Shown: positions 34,749 to 42,930 of the stretch, piece after piece
How the letters are laid out: every line of letters begins with the position of its first letter
Numbering within the stretch: the stretch's first letter is position 1
From: UBA7985 sp049612785
GTDB lineage: Bacteria > Pseudomonadota > Alphaproteobacteria > UBA7985
DNA: 52,721 nt
Direction: 5' to 3'
NCBI GenBank assembly: GCA_049612785.1
Contig: JBMZBW010000006.1
Coordinates: 1 to 52,721 of the forward strand
The notes under the pieces: generated by a model
Told to the model about the DNA's origin: nothing
Databases searched by the model: none
What the model saw: only the letters and a program-made list of their open reading frames with translations
Translations under genes and position numbers: made by a program

Positions 34749-36533
34749 ATGCGTGGGTTTGTGTTCGGATTCATCAGTGCTCTGGTTTTGGGTGCCGTTT
34801 TATCGGCGGCTGCTGGCTATTTCTTCGTCCTTCGCGGCTCTGACACCTTTGCAGAACGGGAGCCTACGACCTTTGCTTCCGTTGAACCGTTGGACAGTCT
34901 CCCCGATGTTCAGGCGCATTCCAATTTGTTTGAACAACGGATTGAGGAGCCTGCCCCGGGCGTTCACGTCGCCATTGGCTATGGTCTGGCCAATGTCATT
35001 CTGATTGAAGCGGATGAAGGGCTCATACTGGTCGATACGCTTGAGTCCATTCGCGCTGCCCAAGGGCTTAAGCCATGGCTGGATCAGATGCGGGCGAGCA
35101 CCGGAAAAGACATCACCGACCTGATTTATACCCACAATCACGCCGATCACGTCTTTGGCGCGGGTGTTTTGCTCGAAGGACAGACACGGAGCCCCCGTAT
35201 TTGGGCGCAGGCGTTAACCCAGGATCGAGTGCACGAAGTGGTCAGCGTTCTGACCCCCATCACCTTCAAGCGCGCGATGCGGATGTTTGGCACTTATCTG
35301 CCCGATGACAGCTTTAGCAACAACGGCATTGGTCCGCGCCTTCTCAACGATGATCAGGATGGTGTGCATTTCCTGCTGCCGACCCACACGGTCGGGGATC
35401 AGGAAGAAGTGACCATGGCAGGGGAGCGGGTGATCCTGCGACATGCGCCGGGAGAAACCTTGGATCAGCTGCTGATTTATCTGCCTGAGCGCGGCGTGTT
35501 GCTGCCTGCTGACAACTACTATCACGCCTTCCCTAACCTCTACACGATCCGCGGAACGCCTTATCGCGATCCTCGGCTCTGGGTCGCTTCATTGGATGCC
35601 ATGCGGGGTTTTGCGCCAGATGTGATGATCCCGCAGCATTCTCAGCCCGTTGTTGGCGCTGAAGAAATCGAGAAGCGGTTGCGGAACTATCGTGATGCCA
35701 TTCAGTACGTTCACGATGAAACCATTCGCCTGATCAACGAGGGGTTAAGCCCTGACCAAATTGCGGAAGTGATCGAGCTTCCACCCCACTTGGCGCGCGA
35801 ACCCTATTTGCAGGAATTCTACGGTCGAGTGGAATGGGCTGCGCGGGCAGTTTTTGCAGGGACCTTGGGGTGGTTTTCTGGTGATCCGGTGGACCTGTTG
35901 CCCGTAGGTCTGGCGCGTGAAGCAGAGCTGATGCGGGAGCTGGCAGGGGGTGCCGATGAACTCTATCAGGCGGCGCAAGGCGCGCTGGCCAAGGGTGAAT
36001 TCGTCTGGGCATTGGGGCTGGCGCGTCATCTCGCTCAGTTGGGTGATGACCGGGCTGCGTCGTTACAGGCGCAGGCTTTGCGAGAATTGGCCGCGCGCGA
36101 AATCTCTTCTTCAGGCCGGAATTACTTCCTGACGATGGCGGCGGAAGCCGAAGGTTTTGAAATCCCAAAAAACAGCATTGCGAACACCCCCGCAGAGGTG
36201 CTGAACGGCATACCCATCGAGAACTTCATGGTGGCTCTCGCAACCAATCTTCGCGCGTCGGAAAATTTCGACATCGAAGTCGCCTATGGTTTCAATTTCA
36301 CCGACGAAGCCCCGCTCACCATTCGAATTCGACGCGGGGTCGCCGTGATTGAAGAAGGCTTGGCCGATGACGTGGTCGGGACTTTGACCACCAGCACGGA
36401 TAACTTCCGCGCCATGGCCATTGATCGCGCAAACGCTGCTGCGCTGCTGCTGGGTGGGGAGATTTCGGTTGAAGGGGCGGTTACGGAGTTGACTGCCTTC
36501 CTCGCCCGCTTCAACCCCCCGTCCGGGCAATAA
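34749..36533 (+). CDS. Alkylsulfatase of the SdsA/BDS1 metallo-beta-lactamase family
   Basis: A 594-aa protein with an N-terminal membrane anchor or signal (FGFISALVLGAVLSAAAGYFFV). The binuclear zinc motif THNHADH is at residues 128-134. Further ligands come from HAPGET (His232, Glu235) and QHSQPV (His297), and LYTIRGTPYRDP is characteristic of the SDS-hydrolase group. A helical dimerisation region and a C-terminal SCP2-like lipid-binding domain (about 470-594) follow. These enzymes hydrolyse sulfate esters of alkyl chains to alcohol and sulfate. It is probably envelope-located and transcribed with the two DUF genes upstream. Confidence 0.84.
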   Translation: MRGFVFGFISALVLGAVLSAAAGYFFVLRGSDTFAEREPTTFASVEPLDSLPDVQAHSNLFEQRIEEPAPGVHVAIGYGLANVILIEADEGLILVDTLESIRAAQGLKPWLDQMRASTGKDITDLIYTHNHADHVFGAGVLLEGQTRSPRIWAQALTQDRVHEVVSVLTPITFKRAMRMFGTYLPDDSFSNNGIGPRLLNDDQDGVHFLLPTHTVGDQEEVTMAGERVILRHAPGETLDQLLIYLPERGVLLPADNYYHAFPNLYTIRGTPYRDPRLWVASLDAMRGFAPDVMIPQHSQPVVGAEEIEKRLRNYRDAIQYVHDETIRLINEGLSPDQIAEVIELPPHLAREPYLQEFYGRVEWAARAVFAGTLGWFSGDPVDLLPVGLAREAELMRELAGGADELYQAAQGALAKGEFVWALGLARHLAQLGDDRAASLQAQALRELAAREISSSGRNYFLTMAAEAEGFEIPKNSIANTPAEVLNGIPIENFMVALATNLRASENFDIEVAYGFNFTDEAPLTIRIRRGVAVIEEGLADDVVGTLTTSTDNFRAMAIDRANAAALLLGGEISVEGAVTELTAFLARFNPPSGQ

Positions 36534-36538
36534 ACCCG

Positions 36539-38959
36539 CTAGGACCGGACCCGCGCATAGGCTGGATCGTAGGGACCGGCAGGAATGATTTTCGCTGGGA
36601 TAAGTGTGCCCAGAACGTCAATAGCAACTTCAGAGCCCTGGGCTGCCAAAGCCGGTTCGATAAAGGCGTAAGCGAGGTTCATCTGAGTGCGATATCCCCA
36701 GTCACCTGAGGTCACGGTACCGACGACCTTGCCGTCAACCATGACAGATGATCCGCCATGTGCCGCGGCGTGATCGGCTTCAAGGACCAGGCTTACGAGT
36801 TTGCGGTTTGGTCCAGCCGCCATGCGTGCTTCCAGCGCTTGCTTTCCAATGAATTCCTGCTTGTTCATGTCGACAAATCGATCCAGTCCCGTCTCGAAAG
36901 GATCGAATTCGGTCAGCAGATCTGATTTCCAATGCAGGTACCCTTTTTCAAGGCGCATGCTTTCGACCGCTCGCGCACCAAAAAGGCGCAAACCGTGAGC
37001 ATCACCAGCGGCGCGAATGGTCCTGTAGGCCGAGTAGAGGTGAGCATTTGGAACGTGGATTTCGTAGGCTAACTCTCCGGAAAAACTGACCGACATGACG
37101 ATGGCCGGCGCATACCCAATGAAGGCTTCGCGAACAGAGAGCCATGGGAAAGCCGCCGCTGACCAATCGCCCCGGCTAACGGCTGAAAGCACGTCGCGCG
37201 ATTTTGGGCCTGCCAGCAGCAGAATCGTATGGTCGTTGGTCAGGGTTTTGATCTGGACATCCTCATCATCGCGGATGTGGTTGTTGAGCCAGTCCCTGTC
37301 GTGCCATTCGGCTGCAGCGGCTGATCCAGCCCAGATGCGGCCATCGGGCAGATTGGCGACCGTGATTTCGCCTTTGACCATACCGTGATGATTTAAGAGA
37401 TAGGCCAGTGAAATACGGCCCGGAGCGCTCTTGATTTTGGAACAGCTCATGCGGTCAAGGAAGCTTCGGGCATCAGCGCCGCTGATTTCCATGCGATTGA
37501 AGCCGTTGACCTCTGTCAATCCAACCCCGTTTTGCACGGCGGCAACTTCTGCACCTACGATCTGATGGGCCTCGTCGAACTTGAAGCTGGGGGTGACGTG
37601 GAAGTCTGGGGATGGCTTGAAGAATTCTGCTCTTTCCCAGCCATTGACCACCGTGAATTCCGCGCCCTCGGCTTCGAGCACAGGAGTCAGGGGCGTCGTC
37701 TTGGCGTAGCGTCCGGCAGGCCGGTGTTCATTGGGAAAGTGAAAGCGGAATTCGTTCTGATAATCCTCGATGGCTTTTAGTGCACAAAGCTCTGTGTTGC
37801 CATGTTCTGTAAATCGGCGCGGGTCCAGGACCCACGTGTCGTAGCAGGCTTCTCCGTGGACAATTTGCTGGGCCAGCAGCCAGCCGTGACCGCCGCCTTC
37901 ACCCAAGCCCGCGCGAAGTCCGATGATGCAGTACGCGTTGCGTTTGCCGGGTATTGGACCGACCAGCGGGGCTCCATCAATTGTGTAGGTGATCGGGCCA
38001 TTGACGACAGTGTGAATGCCCACTTCTTCCAGCGCTGGCATGCGGGCAAACGCGCCTTCGAGCACGTCGATGACCCGGTCCAGATCATCCGGGCAGAGAG
38101 CATTCACAAAATTCGGGTCGATCCCGTCCATGCCCCAAGTCCGGCAATCTTGTTCATAGAACCCGACCAGCAAGCCGTTCTTTTCCTGTCGGCAGTAATA
38201 ATCACTGATTGGACAACGGAGCAGGGGCATGCGGTGACCCGCGTTCTCGATGGCGGGAATGGTGTCCGTCAGCATGTACTGGTGTTCCATGGACATCACA
38301 GGGTGATGAACACCCATCATCGCACCGACCTCGTTCACACGATAACCGCAGGCGTTGATGACAACATCACAGTCAATGTTGCCCTTGGTGGTTTCGACCG
38401 TCCATGTATCGTCGCGGTGTTGTTTGAGCCCGGTCACGGGGGTGTGGCGATAGACTTCTGCACCGGCTTTGCGAGCGCGCCGGGCGAGGGCCTGACACAA
38501 CTGGGCCGGGTCAATGTCGCCATCCAACGGATCCCACAGACCACCAACGAGGTTATCTGTGGAAATCAGCGGGTGCCGACGGGCACACTCTGCCGCGTCG
38601 ATCACCTCAAAATGAACATCCATGCCGCGCGCCATGCTGGCAAAGTGGTGATAGCCATCCATCTGCGCCTGTGTATTTGCAAGCCGAATACCGCCATCAG
38701 CGTGGTGATAGTTGATGGGGTAGTCGGGGTCTTCAGCCAGTTCCTTGTACAGGTTTATCGAATGCGTCTTCAGGCCAACCATCGTCTGGTTCATCCCGAA
38801 GTTCGTAACCTGTGCTGCGGAATGCCATGTCGTCCCGCTCGTCAGCTCATCGCGCTCGACAAGGACAACATCCGTCCATCCTTCCTGCGTGAGGTGATAG
38901 AGGGTAGAGCAGCCTGCGATGCCGCCTCCGATCACGACGGCTTTGGTGCGCGATTTCAT
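36539..38959 (-). CDS. Dimethylglycine/sarcosine dehydrogenase-like FAD-GcvT fusion
   Basis: An 806-aa two-domain enzyme. Residues 1-400 are a DAO-type FAD domain (VVIGGGIAGCSTLYHL). Its TSGTTWHSAAQ places His46 where dimethylglycine dehydrogenases bind FAD covalently. A short linker leads to a GcvT-like domain from about 430 to the end (GVGLTEVNGFNRMEISGADA, FDPFETGLDRFVDMNKQEFIG). This class demethylates N-methylglycines and traps the carbon as 5,10-methylenetetrahydrofolate. The gene is divergent from the MttB-family gene 181 nt away. The exact amine is not fixed by the sequence. Confidence 0.85.
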   Translation of the reverse strand: MKSRTKAVVIGGGIAGCSTLYHLTQEGWTDVVLVERDELTSGTTWHSAAQVTNFGMNQTMVGLKTHSINLYKELAEDPDYPINYHHADGGIRLANTQAQMDGYHHFASMARGMDVHFEVIDAAECARRHPLISTDNLVGGLWDPLDGDIDPAQLCQALARRARKAGAEVYRHTPVTGLKQHRDDTWTVETTKGNIDCDVVINACGYRVNEVGAMMGVHHPVMSMEHQYMLTDTIPAIENAGHRMPLLRCPISDYYCRQEKNGLLVGFYEQDCRTWGMDGIDPNFVNALCPDDLDRVIDVLEGAFARMPALEEVGIHTVVNGPITYTIDGAPLVGPIPGKRNAYCIIGLRAGLGEGGGHGWLLAQQIVHGEACYDTWVLDPRRFTEHGNTELCALKAIEDYQNEFRFHFPNEHRPAGRYAKTTPLTPVLEAEGAEFTVVNGWERAEFFKPSPDFHVTPSFKFDEAHQIVGAEVAAVQNGVGLTEVNGFNRMEISGADARSFLDRMSCSKIKSAPGRISLAYLLNHHGMVKGEITVANLPDGRIWAGSAAAAEWHDRDWLNNHIRDDEDVQIKTLTNDHTILLLAGPKSRDVLSAVSRGDWSAAAFPWLSVREAFIGYAPAIVMSVSFSGELAYEIHVPNAHLYSAYRTIRAAGDAHGLRLFGARAVESMRLEKGYLHWKSDLLTEFDPFETGLDRFVDMNKQEFIGKQALEARMAAGPNRKLVSLVLEADHAAAHGGSSVMVDGKVVGTVTSGDWGYRTQMNLAYAFIEPALAAQGSEVAIDVLGTLIPAKIIPAGPYDPAYARVRS

Positions 38960-39140
38960 GCCTTTTGTCTCCGACGCGTGAAATGAAGGTTAGACTTCTG
39001 TTTTCTGGACAGCGGTGGTCAATGACCAGATGTTAAATTCGATAAATACAGAATAGAAATCCTAAAAAAAGGAAATTGAGGAAGTCTGCTTTCGTGGCAC
39101 GCTGAGCTTTGCCAAGACGAACAGGTAGTGAAGGGCACAG

Positions 39141-40688
39141 ATGAGATCCCGGATGAGCGATACCGTGAAAAACGACAAGATATCCCGCCGTTCCGGTCGG
39201 AAGGAGCGTATGGCGCTGCGTGCTGCCAAACCGCAGGTCCACCCCTGTCCGCCGGGCCAGCCGGGCGGCGCTTACACGCCGCTGAACGAGGCTGATCTCA
39301 ACGCGATTTATGACACTGCCCTGCGACTGCTTGAAGAGCTTGGCATGGGTGAGGTGCCGGACAACCTGGCCAAGACCTTGCTCGCGAGTGGAGCAGTCGA
39401 CAACGGAAAAGGTCGGTTTTTGCTGCCTCGGCAATTGGTGGAGGAGGCGATCGATCAGGCGTCCAAGGTTTTCACCCTGCACGGACGGGATGCGAGTCGC
39501 AGCATTGTTGTCGGTGGCGATGCGGTGCACTTCGGGACGGGCGGCGCAGCGGTACAGACGCTGGATCTGGATAGTGGTCTGTACCGACCTTCCACGCTGC
39601 AGGATTTGCACGATTTCACGCGGCTGCAGGATACGTTGGAAAACGTCAGCTGGTTCACCCGCTGCTGCGTTGCAACGGACGTACCGGATAACTTCGATCT
39701 TGACGTCAACACGGTCTACGCCCTCTTGCACAATACCACCAAGCCGGTCGCGACCTCATTCACGCTGGCCGAACACGTTGATCCAATCGTGGAGATGCTG
39801 GACATCGCTGCGGGCGGGAAGGGCGAATTTGCCAAACGACCGTTTGTGAAGGCTCACATCAGCCCCGTGATTTCGCCGATGCGGTTTGGGGAAGACGCCG
39901 TTGATGTCGTGTTCAAGTGCGTGGAGCATCGCATTCCGATCTCGAACATCACAGCAGCTCAGGCGGGGGCGACAGCCCCGGCAACCATGGCCGGTTTTTT
40001 GGCTCAATCGCTGGCGGAAACCCTCGCCTCACTGGTTATGGTTCACTCGATTGAGCCGGGTTACCCCATGGTGTTTTCCAACTGGCCTTTGGTCATTGAT
40101 TTGAGAACCGGCGCGTTTGTTGGCGGTGGTGGGGAGACGGTGCTCCTCAATGCAGCTTCGGCGCAGTTATCGAACTGGCTGGGGCTCTGTTCGGGGGTGG
40201 CCAGTTCCATGACCGACGCCAAGGCCATTGATGCCCAATACGGTGTGGAAAAGGGGATGACCTCGCTGGCGGCTGGTCTGGCCGGTGGTAACTTGATTTA
40301 CGAGAGTTCCGGTATGACCGCGTCTTTGCTGGGTGCGAGTTTCGAGGCTTTTATTCTCGACGATGAGATGCACGGTCACACCTATCGAACCTTGCGCGGT
40401 GTTGAAGTCAGCGAGGCCAATCTTGGATTTACCGACATTTGTGAGGCTGTTCTGGGCGAGGGGCACTTTCTGGGCGGTGACCAGACTTTAGCAGCCATGG
40501 AGCGGGACTATTTTTATCCGGCTTTGGCTGACAGAGACGATCCCGGTGTTTGGGGCGCATCGGGCGCGCCGACGGCATGGGATCGGGCAAAGCAAAAAGC
40601 GCGGAGTGTACTCGACAGCCATCGTCCTCAGTATCTGACGGCTGAGCAGGACGCTGAAATCCGCAGCAGGTTCAATATTATCCTGTAG
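39141..40688 (+). CDS. Trimethylamine-methyltransferase-family protein (MttB superfamily, no pyrrolysine)
   Basis: A 515-aa protein of the MttB superfamily: LNEADLNAIYDTALRLLEELG at the start, TGGAAVQTLDLDSGLYRPST, a central barrel, and AYGVEKGMT-like segments near the end. The frame has no internal TAG, so it belongs to the non-pyrrolysine branch. Characterised members of that branch demethylate quaternary amines such as glycine betaine, proline betaine or carnitine and pass the methyl group to a corrinoid protein. No corrinoid-protein gene is in the window. It is divergent from the dimethylglycine-dehydrogenase-like gene. ATG 39141 has GAAGGG upstream; ATG 39153 is possible. Confidence 0.85.
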   Translation: MRSRMSDTVKNDKISRRSGRKERMALRAAKPQVHPCPPGQPGGAYTPLNEADLNAIYDTALRLLEELGMGEVPDNLAKTLLASGAVDNGKGRFLLPRQLVEEAIDQASKVFTLHGRDASRSIVVGGDAVHFGTGGAAVQTLDLDSGLYRPSTLQDLHDFTRLQDTLENVSWFTRCCVATDVPDNFDLDVNTVYALLHNTTKPVATSFTLAEHVDPIVEMLDIAAGGKGEFAKRPFVKAHISPVISPMRFGEDAVDVVFKCVEHRIPISNITAAQAGATAPATMAGFLAQSLAETLASLVMVHSIEPGYPMVFSNWPLVIDLRTGAFVGGGGETVLLNAASAQLSNWLGLCSGVASSMTDAKAIDAQYGVEKGMTSLAAGLAGGNLIYESSGMTASLLGASFEAFILDDEMHGHTYRTLRGVEVSEANLGFTDICEAVLGEGHFLGGDQTLAAMERDYFYPALADRDDPGVWGASGAPTAWDRAKQKARSVLDSHRPQYLTAEQDAEIRSRFNIIL

Positions 40689-40702
40689 CCACGCAAAAAG
40701 CG

Positions 40703-41656
40703 TCACCCAAGCATGGTGAATTGTTCTTCGAGGAAGGGAACCTGGGCAATCGCAGGTTCGAGCGTGCGCTCACGGATCAGCGCTCGAAGTGCGTTTTCGA
40801 GCATGTTGGCGAGGCTTTGCGAACCTCCGGGAACGGTAATCAACGCAATTTCACGGGCGAACTTTGCCTTTGGAAAAGGGTGAAGCGACAAACCAGACCA
40901 CAGGCTCCGTGCGCGGTTGAAACAGGTTGCAGTGGAAATGGTCCATCCTTGCCCCGCAGCCACCATCGCCATGAGCGCTTGATTGCTTTCAGCGCTGAGG
41001 CGCTGTGGCAGTTGGATCCGCAGACGGTTCAGCTGTGCTTCGATCTGTCGACCCATGTGCTGCTCGCTCGCATAGCGCAGAAACGGCAGGTCATGGCGCG
41101 GCTCACTGAAGTCTGGGCACGGCTCGCCATGGGGCACGACAACGACATAAGGATCGCGCAGCAAAGCCCTTTGTTCGAGGCCGGCCAACCCATCAACCGG
41201 GACCGTCGCGACGCCCGCTTCAATCCTTCGATCTGTCAGCAGTTGAAGAATTTCGTGGCTCGGACGGGAAAAATGTTCAAAGGCACAATTCGGTAGCAGC
41301 CGTGCCAGTTCTAGCGTGAGCGCGGGGGCGACGTCCGTATCGAAATCGTCAATCAGCCCCAGCCGCAATCGACGGATGGCCACAACCCCTTCCGCCGCCA
41401 TGTCTGTTTCCGCTTGCAAGACTTGTTCAAGCAGGGTCTCGGCGTGTTTTAGAAAACGGTGACCATTGGCCGTGAGCGCCAAAGGGCGCTTCCCATGGTC
41501 AAAGAGAGTTGTGCCAAGGTGCGTCTCCAGCTTTTGAAGGTGACTGGAGAGCGTGCTCATTGACAGGCCCGACCGCTGGGACGCCTTTTGCAGGGATCCG
41601 CTACGCGCGATAGAAACGAAGGCTTCGAGCCATAAAAATGAAAGCTTCGAGGGCAT
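40703..41656 (-). CDS. LysR-family transcriptional regulator
   Basis: A 317-aa LysR regulator with the N-terminal DNA-binding domain (FLWLEAFVSIARSGSLQKAS, LSMSTLSSHLQKLETHL) and an effector domain from about residue 90. It begins 19 nt after the Rieske oxygenase gene on the same strand, so the two are likely one transcript, an arrangement often seen when the regulator responds to the oxygenase substrate. It converges with the MttB-family gene (14 nt apart). Confidence 0.88.
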   Translation of the reverse strand: MPSKLSFLWLEAFVSIARSGSLQKASQRSGLSMSTLSSHLQKLETHLGTTLFDHGKRPLALTANGHRFLKHAETLLEQVLQAETDMAAEGVVAIRRLRLGLIDDFDTDVAPALTLELARLLPNCAFEHFSRPSHEILQLLTDRRIEAGVATVPVDGLAGLEQRALLRDPYVVVVPHGEPCPDFSEPRHDLPFLRYASEQHMGRQIEAQLNRLRIQLPQRLSAESNQALMAMVAAGQGWTISTATCFNRARSLWSGLSLHPFPKAKFAREIALITVPGGSQSLANMLENALRALIRERTLEPAIAQVPFLEEQFTMLG

Positions 41657-41675
41657 GGGTCAGAGACTATCGCCT

Positions 41676-42842
41676 CTAGCTCAGACTGGGAACCTTCAAC
41701 CGCCCTTCGAGTGCATCGGTAATCGCGTTCTGACCATAGTGCAGAGCACACTCGTTTCTTCCAAAGACAAAGGACGTGTTAGCGCCGGAGTCCAGACCCT
41801 TCTGGATGTTTTCACCGATCTCAAAGTCCTCGTTGAAGACAGCTCGGACAACATCGTAATTTCGTCGCCAGTAGCGTTCGGCCTTCTCGTTCTTCGGCGG
41901 TTCAGCGATCAGCATCTGGCATTTGAAAATGCAGGTTCCCGGCCCGGTTGGAATAATCGTGTGAATGTAGACATGGTCTGTCATGACCTGCACAAAATTG
42001 GCGGGGAACAGATAGTTCTGGGTCATGAAATTAGACCGATACTCCCAGTCATCCGGCGCTTTGTCGGCCAGTTCGACAACTTGGGGCAAAGGCACAGAGT
42101 GGCGAACGTGGGGGTAATGCTGGATAAAGACCGATTGGTTATCGAGATAGTTGGAGCAGGCTGTTTCCCGGTGTGCGTGGCAGAAGTGGTAGGATTCCTG
42201 AAATCCCTCCAAAGCCAGCCGCCAGCTCATCTGCCGGTCAAGTTTCCAGCTCTCAAAAATAACGTGGCCGCCCAGATCAAGGCCATTCAACTGCTCTGCC
42301 AGCGGTTGTAGCCAGGCGTCGATGTCAATGGGGTGTTCACTCGGGGTTGGACGCACCCAGATCAGGCCAAAGCGCTCAAAGGCAGGGACTTGAACCAGTC
42401 CATGCTCATTCTTGTCCAATCCTTCAAAACCCTCAGATCCCGGCAGACCGCGCAGGCTGCCATTGAGGTCATAAGTCCAGGAATGATAGGGGCAGGAAAA
42501 CGCTCTGGCTTTGCCGCAAGGACGATCTTCAACCCGCGCTCCACGATGGCGGCATACGTTGAGAAAAGCCTGAACTTCTCCGGCATCATTACGGGTGATG
42601 AGCAAAGGCATGCCCGTGTCGTTGTTGGTCAGAAAAGATCCGGCATCGGGCAGCTCGGAGCTGTGCCCAAGGATCAGTGGAAACTCGCGAAACAGTGTCT
42701 TTCGCTCTTGCTCCAGAACCGCGTCAGAGGCGTAATTTGTGACGGGGTTGGCCATCATCTCCGGCGTCATATCGGTGGTGCCGTCAGCATGATGGTTCAG
42801 GATCCGCTGAATAATATCGCGTTCCTCTGAACTGATTTTCAT
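41676..42842 (-). CDS. Rieske-type oxygenase, catalytic subunit (quaternary-amine oxygenase-like)
   Basis: A 388-aa oxygenase. The Rieske [2Fe-2S] site is C97-R-H99 with C117-P-Y-H120. The mononuclear iron site is QESYHFCHAH: His219 and His224, with Glu216 at the position that is Asp in most ring-hydroxylating dioxygenases. A glutamate there is a known feature of carnitine monooxygenase CntA. With MttB-type and dimethylglycine-dehydrogenase-type genes nearby, a quaternary amine such as carnitine or a betaine is a plausible substrate. No reductase subunit gene is adjacent. The promoter region shared with the divergent synthetase contains a 16-bp palindrome. Confidence 0.8.
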   Translation of the reverse strand: MKISSEERDIIQRILNHHADGTTDMTPEMMANPVTNYASDAVLEQERKTLFREFPLILGHSSELPDAGSFLTNNDTGMPLLITRNDAGEVQAFLNVCRHRGARVEDRPCGKARAFSCPYHSWTYDLNGSLRGLPGSEGFEGLDKNEHGLVQVPAFERFGLIWVRPTPSEHPIDIDAWLQPLAEQLNGLDLGGHVIFESWKLDRQMSWRLALEGFQESYHFCHAHRETACSNYLDNQSVFIQHYPHVRHSVPLPQVVELADKAPDDWEYRSNFMTQNYLFPANFVQVMTDHVYIHTIIPTGPGTCIFKCQMLIAEPPKNEKAERYWRRNYDVVRAVFNEDFEIGENIQKGLDSGANTSFVFGRNECALHYGQNAITDALEGRLKVPSLS

Positions 42843-42877
42843 GGTTTCCTCCCCAAAACGGTGTGGGCTAGTTTATC

Positions 42878-42893
42878 CATACCATATGGTATG
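42878..42893. promoter_or_regulatory. Perfect 16-bp palindromic operator between divergent Rieske and synthetase genes
   Basis: CATACCATATGGTATG is fully self-complementary and lies 36 nt from the Rieske start and 38 nt from the synthetase start. Size and symmetry suit a TetR-family dimer. The TetR gene at 45431-46048, which closes the same block, is the obvious candidate; binding is inferred. Confidence 0.65.
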
Positions 42894-42930
42894 TTGTCCA
42901 GACAGTGGGTGACGGTAAGAGGAGGATTTT

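Noticed and set aside
37802..38986. A 394-codon open frame on the plus strand opposite the dimethylglycine-dehydrogenase-like gene
   Set aside because: It lies antisense to a gene with clear FAD and GcvT motifs and has no recognisable domain; long antisense frames are common in GC-rich genes.
39141..40688. Possible pyrrolysine (in-frame TAG) in the MttB-family gene
   Set aside because: The frame is open from start to its TAG stop at 40688; the protein is already full-length for the family, so no read-through is needed.
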